A stretch of 64,000 nucleotides of DNA from Pectinatus haikarae (lineage in GTDB: Bacteria; Bacillota; Negativicutes; Selenomonadales; Selenomonadaceae). This document shows positions 1 to 7,780 of this stretch, piece by piece. Location of the stretch: assembly GCF_015732185.1 (NCBI RefSeq), contig NZ_WIQM01000016.1, positions 124,001 to 188,000 of the forward strand, given 5' to 3'. The translations under genes and the position numbers were made by a program. The stretch's first letter is position 1. Every line of letters starts with the position of its first letter. The notes under the pieces are model-generated. The model did not search any database, had not been told where the DNA came from, and saw only the letters and a program-made list of their open reading frames with translations.

Positions 1-14
1 AATTCCACTTCGTA

Positions 15-126
15 TGTGCTAAACTATGTGTGTCATTATTTTCTTGTTTCGGCATTTAGTGGCATCTCCTAATGTATAATCTGTATTTTAAGCTGGCAGG
101 CTTATTTTCAGGTTAGCACATTAGGA
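15..126 (+). other. Possible structured RNA 3' part at left edge
   Basis: No gene is visible here. TGTGCTAA (15-22) can pair with TTAGCACA (113-120), and TCCTAATGT (67-75) with ACATTAGGA (118-126). The two helices interleave like a pseudoknot and share three bases. A strong terminator follows, as at the end of a structured RNA or a long 3' UTR. I recognise no RNA family. Confidence 0.2.
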
Positions 127-147
127 CTCACCGCTTAAGCTTTTTTG

Positions 148-177
148 AACCACGCGACTATCGCGTGGTTTTCTTTT
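148..177 (+). terminator. Rho-independent terminator
   Basis: A 10-bp stem, AACCACGCGA (148-157) with TCGCGTGGTT (161-170), has a 3-nt loop and is followed by TTCTTTT. It ends a rightward transcript that starts outside the window. Confidence 0.75.
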
Positions 178-184
178 ATACAAC

Positions 185-216
185 AAAAGGCGGAACATCA
201 CAGCGTTCCGCCTTTT
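185..216. terminator. Bidirectional terminator after pyruvate oxidase
   Basis: A perfect 12-bp stem, 185-196 with 205-216 (AAAAGGCGGAAC and its complement), gives a T-run in both directions. It ends the leftward pyruvate oxidase transcript and backs up the rightward terminator beside it. Confidence 0.8.
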
Positions 217-261
217 TCCACATATATTCAGCAGTTTCCGAAAGTCTTCTCTGTTTAAAAT

Positions 262-2013
262 TTAATCAACATTGTTGAAAATAACAGATAATGCCGGCTG
301 TGTTTTTTCATCCAATTTGTATTGTTCACGATATTCATCAATGGTTTTTTTATCATACAGGACAGGATCAACCGGTACTGTATGCGTATCTATCGGATCA
401 ACATTTTTTATTTTCGCATCGAGCAGTATAGGTAGTTTATTGCCTTTTGCCTGCAATTCCTCAATTTTTTTAAGCGCATCTTGGAGTTCATGTAAATTAG
501 CTGCCCTGAATCCTATAGCACCCATGTTTTCAGCCATAGCAGCCCATTCCGCTCCCAATAGATCTATCCCGTATAAAGCTTGTCCTGCCACTATTTTTTC
601 ATGCTGGATAAAACCCAAAGATTTATTTTCTAAAACCACATTTATTACAGGTATATTGTATTTTACCTCAGTCAGAAGGTCAGGCATCACCATCGCATAA
701 CCGCCGTCTCCGGAAATAGACCATACCTGCCGCTCAGGGAAGCTTAGTTTGCCTGCCAATCCTGCCGGTAATCCGTATCCCATAGTGCCATACCATGAGG
801 ACATAGTCATTTTCTGTTTTCCGTTCAAAGGCAGCTGACGTATTGCCCATTCTGTGTTATTTCCCACATCAAGCGCAAAAACAGCATCATCATCAGCTAT
901 CGATTTTATTCCTTTTATGACCCCTTCAGCAGATAAACCTTCACTGTCGTCATCTGCCAATTTATCCAGCCATTTATCCCAGTTCTGCTTATTGACTTGT
1001 GATGCCTTCAAAAAAACTGATTCCGTCCGCTGTTTTCCTTCTTTAAGCAATGCCGAAAGAAAAGATTTCGCATCAGCAGGAACGGTAATATCCGCGTCAT
1101 ACTGTTTGCCAAAATCGGCTATGTCATTATTTATTTGTATAGATTTTATATTTTTGGGAAGAAATCTGGCAAACGGGTAGTTAGTGCCGACAAATATTAT
1201 AAGATCTGCCATCTCACTTGTTTCAAAAGCCGGTTTGGTGCCCAGCCGTCCGCGGCAGCCCATATAATTTGGATGATCCGCAGGCATTATTCCCGTAGCA
1301 GGCGCAGTAGATAAGACCGGCATACTAAATTTCTCTGAGACAGCTGTTACTTCTTCAGCCGCATCACGTGCTCCCTGTCCTATCCATAATATCGGACGCT
1401 CTGCCTTATCAAGGCTATCAATAACGAGCCGGACATCTTCAGGCCTTGCCTGCAAAGGTTGACCGGTTCCGCTTACTTTTCGTGTTTTGAAGGGAACAAA
1501 GTCGATGATCTTCCCGGACAGATCATCGGGAATAATGACAACCGATATTGAATTTGAAGCGTACGCTGAACGAATTGCTTCATCAACGACATTTGGTATT
1601 TGTTCAGCACTGACTACTTGTTTATGAAATTGCGCTACATCGGCAAAAATAGGATCCTGATTCATTTCCTGAAAAAAATTGGTATTCATCACGCCTGTTG
1701 CAGACTGGCCGACTATCGCCAAAACAGGGACTCTATCCTGACGGGCATCATAAAGACCGTTGAGCAAATGCACGGCACCAGGTCCGGCGGATCCAAAACA
1801 TACACCTATTCTGCCTGTCAATTTTGCATCAGCTGCCGCTGCCAGAGAGCCGATCTCTTCATGGCGGACTTGAATATATTTCAGATTTTTTCTTTCCTGA
1901 TAGAAACCGTCTACTGTATTGTTTATAGAATCCGCGGTTATTCCGTAAATATGGTCAATCTCCCAACTAATCAACACACGTGCTAATGCCTGACCTGCTG
2001 TCATTTTTGCCAT
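262..2013 (-). CDS. spxB: Pyruvate oxidase (SpxB/POX type)
   Basis: ThDP- and FAD-dependent pyruvate oxidase of 583 residues, the usual family length. By family knowledge it converts pyruvate, phosphate and O2 to acetyl phosphate, CO2 and H2O2. The N-terminal Pyr domain carries VRHEE, with Glu52 matching the cofactor-activating Glu of Lactobacillus POX, and then the family block AADAKLTGRIGVCFGSAGPG. The PP domain has the ThDP/Mg motif GDG at 435-437 with LEN about 25 residues on. The C-terminus lacks an obvious PoxB-like lipid-binding helix, so the phosphate-dependent SpxB class fits better than ubiquinone-linked PoxB; acetolactate synthase is less likely. The start has AAGGGG 8 nt upstream. 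It is divergent from an HxlR regulator that probably controls it. An O2-consuming oxidase is notable in a seemingly anaerobic host. Confidence 0.88.
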   Translation of the reverse strand: MAKMTAGQALARVLISWEIDHIYGITADSINNTVDGFYQERKNLKYIQVRHEEIGSLAAAADAKLTGRIGVCFGSAGPGAVHLLNGLYDARQDRVPVLAIVGQSATGVMNTNFFQEMNQDPIFADVAQFHKQVVSAEQIPNVVDEAIRSAYASNSISVVIIPDDLSGKIIDFVPFKTRKVSGTGQPLQARPEDVRLVIDSLDKAERPILWIGQGARDAAEEVTAVSEKFSMPVLSTAPATGIMPADHPNYMGCRGRLGTKPAFETSEMADLIIFVGTNYPFARFLPKNIKSIQINNDIADFGKQYDADITVPADAKSFLSALLKEGKQRTESVFLKASQVNKQNWDKWLDKLADDDSEGLSAEGVIKGIKSIADDDAVFALDVGNNTEWAIRQLPLNGKQKMTMSSWYGTMGYGLPAGLAGKLSFPERQVWSISGDGGYAMVMPDLLTEVKYNIPVINVVLENKSLGFIQHEKIVAGQALYGIDLLGAEWAAMAENMGAIGFRAANLHELQDALKKIEELQAKGNKLPILLDAKIKNVDPIDTHTVPVDPVLYDKKTIDEYREQYKLDEKTQPALSVIFNNVD

Positions 2014-2050
2014 TTTTTTAACCCCTTGCCATTAATTATTGAAAAACATA

Positions 2051-2107
2051 TAAGTAATTTACATATATAACATTATAAAATTCAATTTTTATGAAAACAA
2101 TTACTTA
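2051..2107. promoter_or_regulatory. Candidate HxlR operator (inverted repeat)
   Basis: TAAGTAATT (2051-2059) and AATTACTTA (2099-2107) form a perfect 9-bp inverted repeat. One arm lies over the oxidase -35 and the other just past its start point. HxlR/YodB-type dimers usually bind such AT-rich repeats. Assigning the site to the neighbouring regulator is inference. Confidence 0.4.
2072..2100 (-). promoter_or_regulatory. Promoter of pyruvate oxidase gene
   Basis: On the minus strand, TTGTTT (2095-2100) and TATAAT (2072-2077) are separated by exactly 17 nt. The start codon lies about 60 nt downstream. Confidence 0.6.
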
Positions 2108-2156
2108 CTTTTTTATTACTATATCATTCACGATCATGTTTATTGAGAATATAATA

Positions 2157-2165
2157 TGTTATAAT
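2157..2165 (+). promoter_or_regulatory. Extended -10 promoter of hxlR-type gene
   Basis: TGTTATAAT is a perfect extended -10 element (TGnTATAAT). No strong -35 is visible 17 nt upstream. It lies about 60 nt before the regulator's start codon. Confidence 0.5.
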
Positions 2166-2224
2166 TTACATAATCTCTTTGAAGATAAATATACAATAAT
2201 TTATTTTGGAGGTAATTTGCAGTA

Positions 2225-2590
2225 ATGATAACTAAAGATGAATTACCAATCTGTCCAGTGACCACAGCAATCGGCCTTATAGGAAATAAGTGGAGGCTTC
2301 ATATTTTGCGTTTATTGTTCAATGATTCTTATCGGTTCAATGTTTTACTTAAAAGCATACCAGGCATCAGTCCGAAAGTACTGACCGACAATCTTCGTTT
2401 TTTAGAAGCCAACAGCCTGGTCAATCGCAAGGTATATTCTGAAATTCCTCTGCACGTTGAATATAGTCTCAGTGACTTTGGTGAGGAATTACGTCCTATT
2501 ATAGCTGCCGTGCGCAGTTTCGGTATAAAATATTGTACTCTCAAACATAAAAAAATTACTGAACTGCCTTTGCCAAATAAAAAAGCTTAA
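2225..2590 (+). CDS. HxlR-family winged-helix regulator
   Basis: 121 residues, full length for HxlR. The signature CPVTTAIGLIGNKW (residues 10-23) is followed by the winged-helix block ISPKVLTDNLRFLEANSLV and a wing ending VEYSLSDFGEEL. The Cys in CPV is the position that senses thiol or quinone stress in YodB-like members. It is divergent from the pyruvate oxidase and shares a 210-bp control region holding an inverted repeat. A role in repressing the oxidase or responding to peroxide/electrophile stress is inference. GGAGG lies 12 nt before the ATG, rather far. Confidence 0.88.
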   Translation: MITKDELPICPVTTAIGLIGNKWRLHILRLLFNDSYRFNVLLKSIPGISPKVLTDNLRFLEANSLVNRKVYSEIPLHVEYSLSDFGEELRPIIAAVRSFGIKYCTLKHKKITELPLPNKKA

Positions 2591-2658
2591 CAGAATAAAT
2601 CACTCAGCCATATAAACAGCGGATAAAAAAGTATTTTTTCAAAAATGACAATGACAGA

Positions 2659-2701
2659 AAAGGAGGCAGGGTCACGCGTTCAGCGTGATCCTGCCTCCTT
2701 T
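2659..2701. terminator. Bidirectional terminator between convergent genes
   Basis: A 19-bp stem (2659-2677 with 2683-2701, one G-T pair) has a 5-nt loop. It separates the rightward HxlR gene from the leftward aldolase gene and serves both. Confidence 0.85.
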
Positions 2702-2714
2702 CCATCTTTTTTGT

Positions 2715-3392
2715 TCATAAGTCACGGATAGAAGCAGCTCCGAATATTTGTTTCCAATCTGCTGCAAAATCATCGACCGCTTTTTTTATTGATGGCACAG
2801 CAAATGCTGCCAGTAAAATATCAGGACCGACAGTAGCCGTCTGCGCTCCACATTTGAAAGCGGTGTTTACCTGTGCTATATTTTTAAAGCTTGCCGCTAA
2901 AATTTGAGTATGATAACCATATACGGCTATCATATCAGCAAAAACAGCGATCGTATCCGGTGCGTCAATATCCAGGTTCTCCATACGATTAAAATAGGGT
3001 GCTATATAATCTGCGCCGGCTTCCATAGCCATAAGTCCCTGTGTTTTTGTATAAATAGCAGTGGCTGTCACTCCGACATCCTCTTTTTTCAGCAGGCGTA
3101 TTGCCTTCAAACCTTCGGGGGTCGTCGGTATCTTTATGAATACATTTTTATCCACTTTATCCAATATGGTATGCGCTTCTTTCAATATACCATCGCTGTC
3201 TTCAGCCAAAATTTGAATATGGAGTGTTTTGTCTTTGCCTATTATGCTGCGTATTTTTTGAAAATGGGGGAAAAAATTTATTTTCCCTTCTTTTTTTATA
3301 ATACTGGGATTACTTGTAACACCGCTTATCGGCAGCAGGTCATTGCATTTTTCAATCATTTCAAGATTGGCTGTATCAATCAAATACTTCAT
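2715..3392 (-). CDS. fsa: Fructose-6-phosphate aldolase / transaldolase-like protein
   Basis: 225 residues of the small TalC/MipB/FSA (type 3B transaldolase) family. The Schiff-base lysine is Lys87 in FIKIPTT, and GVTSNPSIIKKEG, VGVTATAIYT and AGADYIAPYFNRM are family hallmarks. Real FSA enzymes cleave or form fructose 6-phosphate-like ketoses using dihydroxyacetone or hydroxyacetone; sequence alone cannot exclude transaldolase. It lies about 100 nt after the glycyl-radical activase gene, the same pairing seen in E. coli (fsaA next to ybiWY, talC next to pflDC). That supports a joint pathway in which a radical dehydratase feeds a deoxy-ketose phosphate to this aldolase. It may also have its own extended -10 promoter. 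Confidence 0.85.
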   Translation of the reverse strand: MKYLIDTANLEMIEKCNDLLPISGVTSNPSIIKKEGKINFFPHFQKIRSIIGKDKTLHIQILAEDSDGILKEAHTILDKVDKNVFIKIPTTPEGLKAIRLLKKEDVGVTATAIYTKTQGLMAMEAGADYIAPYFNRMENLDIDAPDTIAVFADMIAVYGYHTQILAASFKNIAQVNTAFKCGAQTATVGPDILLAAFAVPSIKKAVDDFAADWKQIFGAASIRDL

Positions 3393-3434
3393 AGATATAT
3401 TCGCTCCTTTATATATTGTTGACTGTATATTTTT

Positions 3435-3443
3435 ATTATAACA
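3435..3443 (-). promoter_or_regulatory. Possible extended -10 promoter before fsa
   Basis: On the minus strand TGTTATAAT is a perfect extended -10 motif about 45 nt before the aldolase start. The -35 region is poor, so it may be a weak internal promoter of the operon. Confidence 0.35.
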
Positions 3444-3494
3444 GATTTGCAGATGATTCCGTATACTGAAATCTTTCCTGCCATGCGGAAAATT

Positions 3495-4394
3495 TTAATA
3501 TCCGATGATCCCTGCTTCTTTTAAGATTCCGTAAAAATAAGCCATTTGCTCTGCAGTGTACATAGGCAGTTTTTCAGAAAAACAATAATCATAATCGACG
3601 TGTTTATATTTTGCCGCTGCAAGCGGATTATAATTAAGCAATTCATATTTTACGTGCTCATACCAAGATACAATCTGTTCTGCTATTTTTTGCAAGTTCT
3701 CCGGCACAGCCGTATAAAAGGGAATAAGTGGTGTCCTGATAATTACATTATCTCTGTACAGAGATTGCAGAATAAATTTTATATTCTTTTTTATTATATC
3801 ATTGTCTACTCCCGTACATTTTTTATGCAAATCATTATCATATATTTTAAAATCAGCAAACAGAGTATCTATATACGGCAACGCTTTTTCTATACTGCCG
3901 GGCCTTGTATATAAAGAAGTCTCCACTGCTGTATGAATTCCTTCTTCCCTCAGTTTTTGCAAAAGTGCTGTGCTGAATTCATTTTGAAAAAAAGGTTCTC
4001 CGCCTGAAAGAGTCACACCTCCTCCATATTTGAAAAAAACCTTATCCCGCTTAAGAATGTGTATCAGTTCATCAAGCTCATACCATCTGCTGTCCATTCT
4101 TAAAGCCCCCGCCGGACAGATCGACTCATATTCGTCAGGATTTTTTACTTTATCATTTTCAATGACAACTTGTTTTTTTTCAATGCGCACGGCGTTATCG
4201 CCTTTCTGTGCGCATTGTCCGCACAATATGCATGAGCTTGCAAAACAAACTAATTTAGCATTGACGGATATACCTTCAGGATTCTGACACCATATGCAGT
4301 GCAGCGGACAGCCTTTTAAAAATACTGTGGTTCTGATCCCTGCCCCATCATTGACAGAAAAACGCTGTATATCAAAAATCAGTCCCTTCTTCAT
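3495..4394 (-). CDS. Glycyl-radical enzyme activating enzyme (radical SAM)
   Basis: 299 residues, PflA/PflC-like. It uses SAM to place the glycyl radical on the dehydratase encoded just upstream. The radical SAM cluster motif CX3CX2C is Cys29, Cys33 and Cys36. A ferredoxin-like insert (Cys50, 55, 58, 61 and a later CPAG) should bind one or two further [4Fe-4S] clusters, as in PflC/YbiY and unlike the short PflA. GGGVTLSGGEPFFQ is the SAM-contacting GGE motif. The ATG overlaps the stop of the radical enzyme gene by 4 nt (ATGA), so translation is coupled and the substrate assignment is secure. Confidence 0.92.
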   Translation of the reverse strand: MKKGLIFDIQRFSVNDGAGIRTTVFLKGCPLHCIWCQNPEGISVNAKLVCFASSCILCGQCAQKGDNAVRIEKKQVVIENDKVKNPDEYESICPAGALRMDSRWYELDELIHILKRDKVFFKYGGGVTLSGGEPFFQNEFSTALLQKLREEGIHTAVETSLYTRPGSIEKALPYIDTLFADFKIYDNDLHKKCTGVDNDIIKKNIKFILQSLYRDNVIIRTPLIPFYTAVPENLQKIAEQIVSWYEHVKYELLNYNPLAAAKYKHVDYDYCFSEKLPMYTAEQMAYFYGILKEAGIIGY

Positions 4395-6748
4395 ATCGCA
4401 CTGTATTCCGTTCTGGCTATTATTTCATCCTGCAATTTTCTGTCCAGTTCTGTAAAATAAGCCGTATATCCGGCTACACGGACCGTAAGGCTGCTATATT
4501 TTTCCGGTTCTTTCTGCGCTTTCAAAAGATCTTCACGATGTACTACATTAAACTGGATATGCGGTATCTTCAGATCAACAAAAGCTCTCAAAAACATAGA
4601 AAATTTTTCTATACCTTCTTCAGTGGCAAAAAATTCCGGCAGAAATTTCATATTGAGCAATCCGCCATTACTGGTCAGGACATTATCCAACCGACTGACA
4701 GACTGCAGAACGGCGGTAGGTCCGTTTTTATCGCAACCATACACTGGAGACATGCCGCCATCAGCCAACGGTTTTCCGGCAAGACGTCCGTCTGGGGAAG
4801 CTCCCACATTTTCCCCCATTGGCACATGTGCCGATACGGTATACATTCCTGTATGATATATTCCGCCCCGGCAGTTTTTATAATGAGTAAGCTTTTCTCT
4901 GAAATAATGCGCCCATTTTGCGGCAATATTATCGACCCATTCTATATCATTGCCATATTTAGGTACTTTGTTTTCCGCCATTGTCCGCACTATTTCGAAA
5001 CCGTTGAAGTCATTCTGCAGAGCATTGAGCATTTCGGCGCCGCTTACGCGTTTTTCATCATACACCAGTTGTTTGAGTGCCGCCATACTATCCGCAACAT
5101 TGGCTGCCTGTATTATCTGAATACCCGATAAATTGTACTTTGCTCCGCCGGCTGTGACATCAACGCCATTTGCCAGGCAATTGTCTATCACTGCTGAAAG
5201 GAAGGGAGAAGGCAGCAGAGCCATATGCCCTTTTTCTACTTCTTCGCAGGCCATTATCATTTTTTCCAAAAAATAGTCAATCTGAGCAGCAAATGCTTTT
5301 TCCAGCTCTTCATACGAGCTGAACCTTTCCAAGCCTCCCATATCCGGTCCCAGCTGTTTACCGGTCAGCAGGCATCTGCCATGATTCATGGCAAGTTCAA
5401 GGGCTTTGTTCATATTAAACATTGCCGCGTCGCTCCAGCCAAGATTATTTCCCTGCGTAGTAAGTTCAACACAGCCGACGATCGCATAATCCCATGCATC
5501 TTTTTTTTCTATCTTTAAGTCATTCATCATCGTTTCAATAATTGCTTCATCATTGAAGAACTGCGGCATGCCGCTGCCTTTTGACACCACTTTTACAGCA
5601 TATTGCAGAAGCTTCTGTGCTGTATTCTTATTTAGTCTGACCGACAGATTTGGCTGCGGCAGTCCCAAATCTTCCTGTGCCTTTAAAAACAAATATGACA
5701 GGTCATTTTCTGCAGTATTGCCATACTCATCCAACCCGCCTATCGCTATATTGAATCCGATGGGAAATCCAGCAAAATATTTTGCACTGCCCGCGTTGCG
5801 CATATAGACAATCTGATTAAATTTCAGCCACAGGCATTCTATTATTTCCAATGCGTCATCCGCACTGATAATACTATTGTCAATATCATTTTTATAAAAA
5901 GAATATAGGTATCTATCCATGCGCCCCGGTGAAAAGGATGATGCGTTTGATTCCATCTGTAAAACAACAAATAAAAACCACAGAGATTGTACCGCTTCAT
6001 GAAAATTTTCAGGTGGCCTTTTTGCTATATTTTCGCAATTATCCGCCATTTTCTCCAGTGAAGACGCAAATTTTCCATTGACACGAGCTGTATCTTTTAA
6101 AAGTATGCTGTATCTAAGCATAAAGGTCTGCATTCCATCCATGACTATGACTACCGACTTATAAAATTCTCTCTGTTCTCGCGTTAAAGACTGCCCGCCT
6201 GTCAATCGCTGTGCCTGCTCTTTTATTCCGGCAGGTCCTTTTTCCAGCCAGAGTAAACAATCCGGACAAATATGGCCTTGCGAATGATCTGTCTGGTTGA
6301 TCTTGGCTACTTTACTGATCGCCGCAAGTTCCCTGCCATATCTTTTCTGTAATATGTCTTCCAGTGATTTATCCTGCCAATATGGTTTGATAATTTCCCT
6401 GTAGTCGTCAATATCTTTTGCATGGACTTGAAAGGGATCCTGCGGCCTGTTCGGCAGTGTCGTCAGTTCTCCATCTATCCAGGATCCTCCGCTCTCGGGT
6501 GAAACTACGCCAAATCTGACACCTCTTGTCCTGTTGCCGACAATCATTTCTTCCGGTTCGACTGCTATCTCGATCTTTTCCAGTGCTGCCTGCAAGGCTA
6601 ACGCTCTTTTTATTATCACAGGTTTCTCTTCATTTTTTTTATAAACATCAGTTGTAAGAAGAGCCTGTTCAACAGACATGTATCTTTTTTGTGCCAGCAT
6701 TTTTTTCTTCAGTATCTTTATTCGTTCTGACATTTTCATATTTTGCAA
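4391..6748 (-). CDS. Glycyl-radical enzyme of the dehydratase (PflD/YbiW) group
   Basis: 785 residues. The glycyl-radical loop RVAGYTAYF places the radical on Gly760. The active-site cysteine is Cys426 in IVGCVELT; the CxE pair (Glu428) is typical of glycerol/propanediol-type dehydratases, whereas pyruvate formate-lyase has a Cys-Cys pair. Pyruvate formate-lyase is therefore unlikely. The substrate is not readable from sequence. The adjacent activase and FSA-type aldolase match E. coli ybiW-ybiY-fsaA; I recall a report assigning YbiW-type enzymes to 1,5-anhydroglucitol-6-phosphate, which would suit the aldolase. The start is taken as TTG because AGGAG lies 8 nt before it, while the ATG three codons on is 17 nt away. 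It has its own promoter behind the regulator's terminator. Confidence 0.88.
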   Translation of the reverse strand: MQNMKMSERIKILKKKMLAQKRYMSVEQALLTTDVYKKNEEKPVIIKRALALQAALEKIEIAVEPEEMIVGNRTRGVRFGVVSPESGGSWIDGELTTLPNRPQDPFQVHAKDIDDYREIIKPYWQDKSLEDILQKRYGRELAAISKVAKINQTDHSQGHICPDCLLWLEKGPAGIKEQAQRLTGGQSLTREQREFYKSVVIVMDGMQTFMLRYSILLKDTARVNGKFASSLEKMADNCENIAKRPPENFHEAVQSLWFLFVVLQMESNASSFSPGRMDRYLYSFYKNDIDNSIISADDALEIIECLWLKFNQIVYMRNAGSAKYFAGFPIGFNIAIGGLDEYGNTAENDLSYLFLKAQEDLGLPQPNLSVRLNKNTAQKLLQYAVKVVSKGSGMPQFFNDEAIIETMMNDLKIEKKDAWDYAIVGCVELTTQGNNLGWSDAAMFNMNKALELAMNHGRCLLTGKQLGPDMGGLERFSSYEELEKAFAAQIDYFLEKMIMACEEVEKGHMALLPSPFLSAVIDNCLANGVDVTAGGAKYNLSGIQIIQAANVADSMAALKQLVYDEKRVSGAEMLNALQNDFNGFEIVRTMAENKVPKYGNDIEWVDNIAAKWAHYFREKLTHYKNCRGGIYHTGMYTVSAHVPMGENVGASPDGRLAGKPLADGGMSPVYGCDKNGPTAVLQSVSRLDNVLTSNGGLLNMKFLPEFFATEEGIEKFSMFLRAFVDLKIPHIQFNVVHREDLLKAQKEPEKYSSLTVRVAGYTAYFTELDRKLQDEIIARTEYSAI

Positions 6749-6779
6749 TACGATCTCTCCTCTTTTATTATTTTATATT

Positions 6780-6808
6780 ATTATATATTGTTTTTTATTA
6801 TTTTTCAA
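6780..6808 (-). promoter_or_regulatory. Promoter of glycyl-radical operon
   Basis: Minus-strand TTGAAA (6803-6808) and TATAAT (6780-6785) with a 17-nt spacer form a near-consensus promoter about 30 nt before the TTG start. The DeoR-type protein encoded next door is the likely regulator. Confidence 0.75.
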
Positions 6809-6817
6809 TAAAAATTA

Positions 6818-6842
6818 TCTCCGCACAAAAACGGTACGGAGA
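6818..6842 (-). terminator. Terminator of the DeoR gene
   Basis: Minus-strand stem TCTCCGTAC (6834-6842) with GTGCGGAGA (6818-6826), then TAATTTTTATT. It separates the regulator from the glycyl-radical operon, whose promoter starts immediately after. Confidence 0.65.
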
Positions 6843-6853
6843 CAATAAGAGTT

Positions 6854-7615
6854 TCATAAATTTTTTATTCTATATTCCTTGATTTTTTTCGCAGCCTGCC
6901 GGGAAAGCGGTTTTTCCGTCACAACAGCAATAAAATCATTCAAAGAGGCATATAGAAAATTACCACTTCTCATAAACTTTTCGTTTTCCGCTAATATATA
7001 CGCTTTATCTGCGGAGTCAACCGCCTTTTTCTTAGTAAGTCCGTCTTCCGGTTTATATGTATATACAGCATTTTTGTGTATATCAATGCCTACCGCCCCC
7101 ATAAACGCCGCATCAAAATGCAGCTTGTCAATTAAACCATTAGCGAGTCCTCCAATAAACCCGTCTCCTGCAAAATCGAGAGTCCCGCCAATAAATGTCA
7201 TTTCCGCGTATTTATGGGCTGCCAGCAGATTCATTATATCTATCATATTAGTGATAACATTTACTTTGATTTTCTTGTTCAGTAGCAGCCGGGCCAGTTC
7301 CACGTTCACCGTAGAAATATCTAAAAATATCGTATCACCGGTTTTTATAAGCTCCAAGGCTTTTTTTGCGATTATCTTTTTCTGAGCTACATTGGTATCT
7401 TTGCGCTGTTCCGCTTTGAGCTGATGTGTATTTATCCTTTCCGTTACCGCTCCGCCGTAGACTCTTTTCAGTAAACTATTTTTTTCCAATGCGGCGAGAT
7501 CCTTGCGTATACAATCTTCCGTCACACTAAAGCGCATGCTTAAATCTCTTACTAAGACTCTGCCATTTTCTTCTAATAAATCTATAATTTTTTTTTGCCG
7601 TTCCTGTACAAACAT
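6854..7615 (-). CDS. DeoR-family sugar-phosphate-responsive regulator
   Basis: 253 residues, full length. The N-terminal DeoR helix-turn-helix reads RQKKIIDLLEENGRVLVRDL, then TEDCIRKDLAALEKNSLLKRVYGGA. The C-terminal DeoRC phosphosugar-sensor domain has GDTIFLDIST, VITNMIDIMNLL and the usual late AENEKF. Such regulators typically repress a catabolic operon until a phosphorylated intermediate binds. It sits directly upstream of the glycyl-radical/aldolase operon, in the same direction but with its own promoter and terminator, so it is the presumed controller. ATG has GGAGC nearby. Confidence 0.9.
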   Translation of the reverse strand: MFVQERQKKIIDLLEENGRVLVRDLSMRFSVTEDCIRKDLAALEKNSLLKRVYGGAVTERINTHQLKAEQRKDTNVAQKKIIAKKALELIKTGDTIFLDISTVNVELARLLLNKKIKVNVITNMIDIMNLLAAHKYAEMTFIGGTLDFAGDGFIGGLANGLIDKLHFDAAFMGAVGIDIHKNAVYTYKPEDGLTKKKAVDSADKAYILAENEKFMRSGNFLYASLNDFIAVVTEKPLSRQAAKKIKEYRIKNL

Positions 7616-7681
7616 TTTTGCTCCTTTGACATGGGACAGGTATCATAATTTTCCTTGTTATATATATTTTTTATTGGATTT

Positions 7682-7710
7682 ATTATACCATAATGGCTAA
7701 AGCGGACCAA
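7682..7710 (-). promoter_or_regulatory. Promoter of DeoR gene
   Basis: Minus-strand TTGGTC (7705-7710), 17 nt, TATAAT (7682-7687), with an extended -10 TG. The 5' leader is about 60 nt. Confidence 0.6.
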
Positions 7711-7720
7711 ATAAATGCAG

Positions 7721-7763
7721 AAAACCGCCATACCAAACATTTTCTGCTCAGTACGGCGGTTTT
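7721..7763 (-). terminator. Terminator of mut operon / MsrA-like gene
   Basis: AAAACCGCC (7721-7729) pairs with GGCGGTTTT (7755-7763), extended by TAC/GTA. It lies just after the MsrA-like stop and in front of the DeoR promoter; T-runs flank both sides. Confidence 0.75.
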
Positions 7764-7780
7764 TCATGATGTTGTTATTC

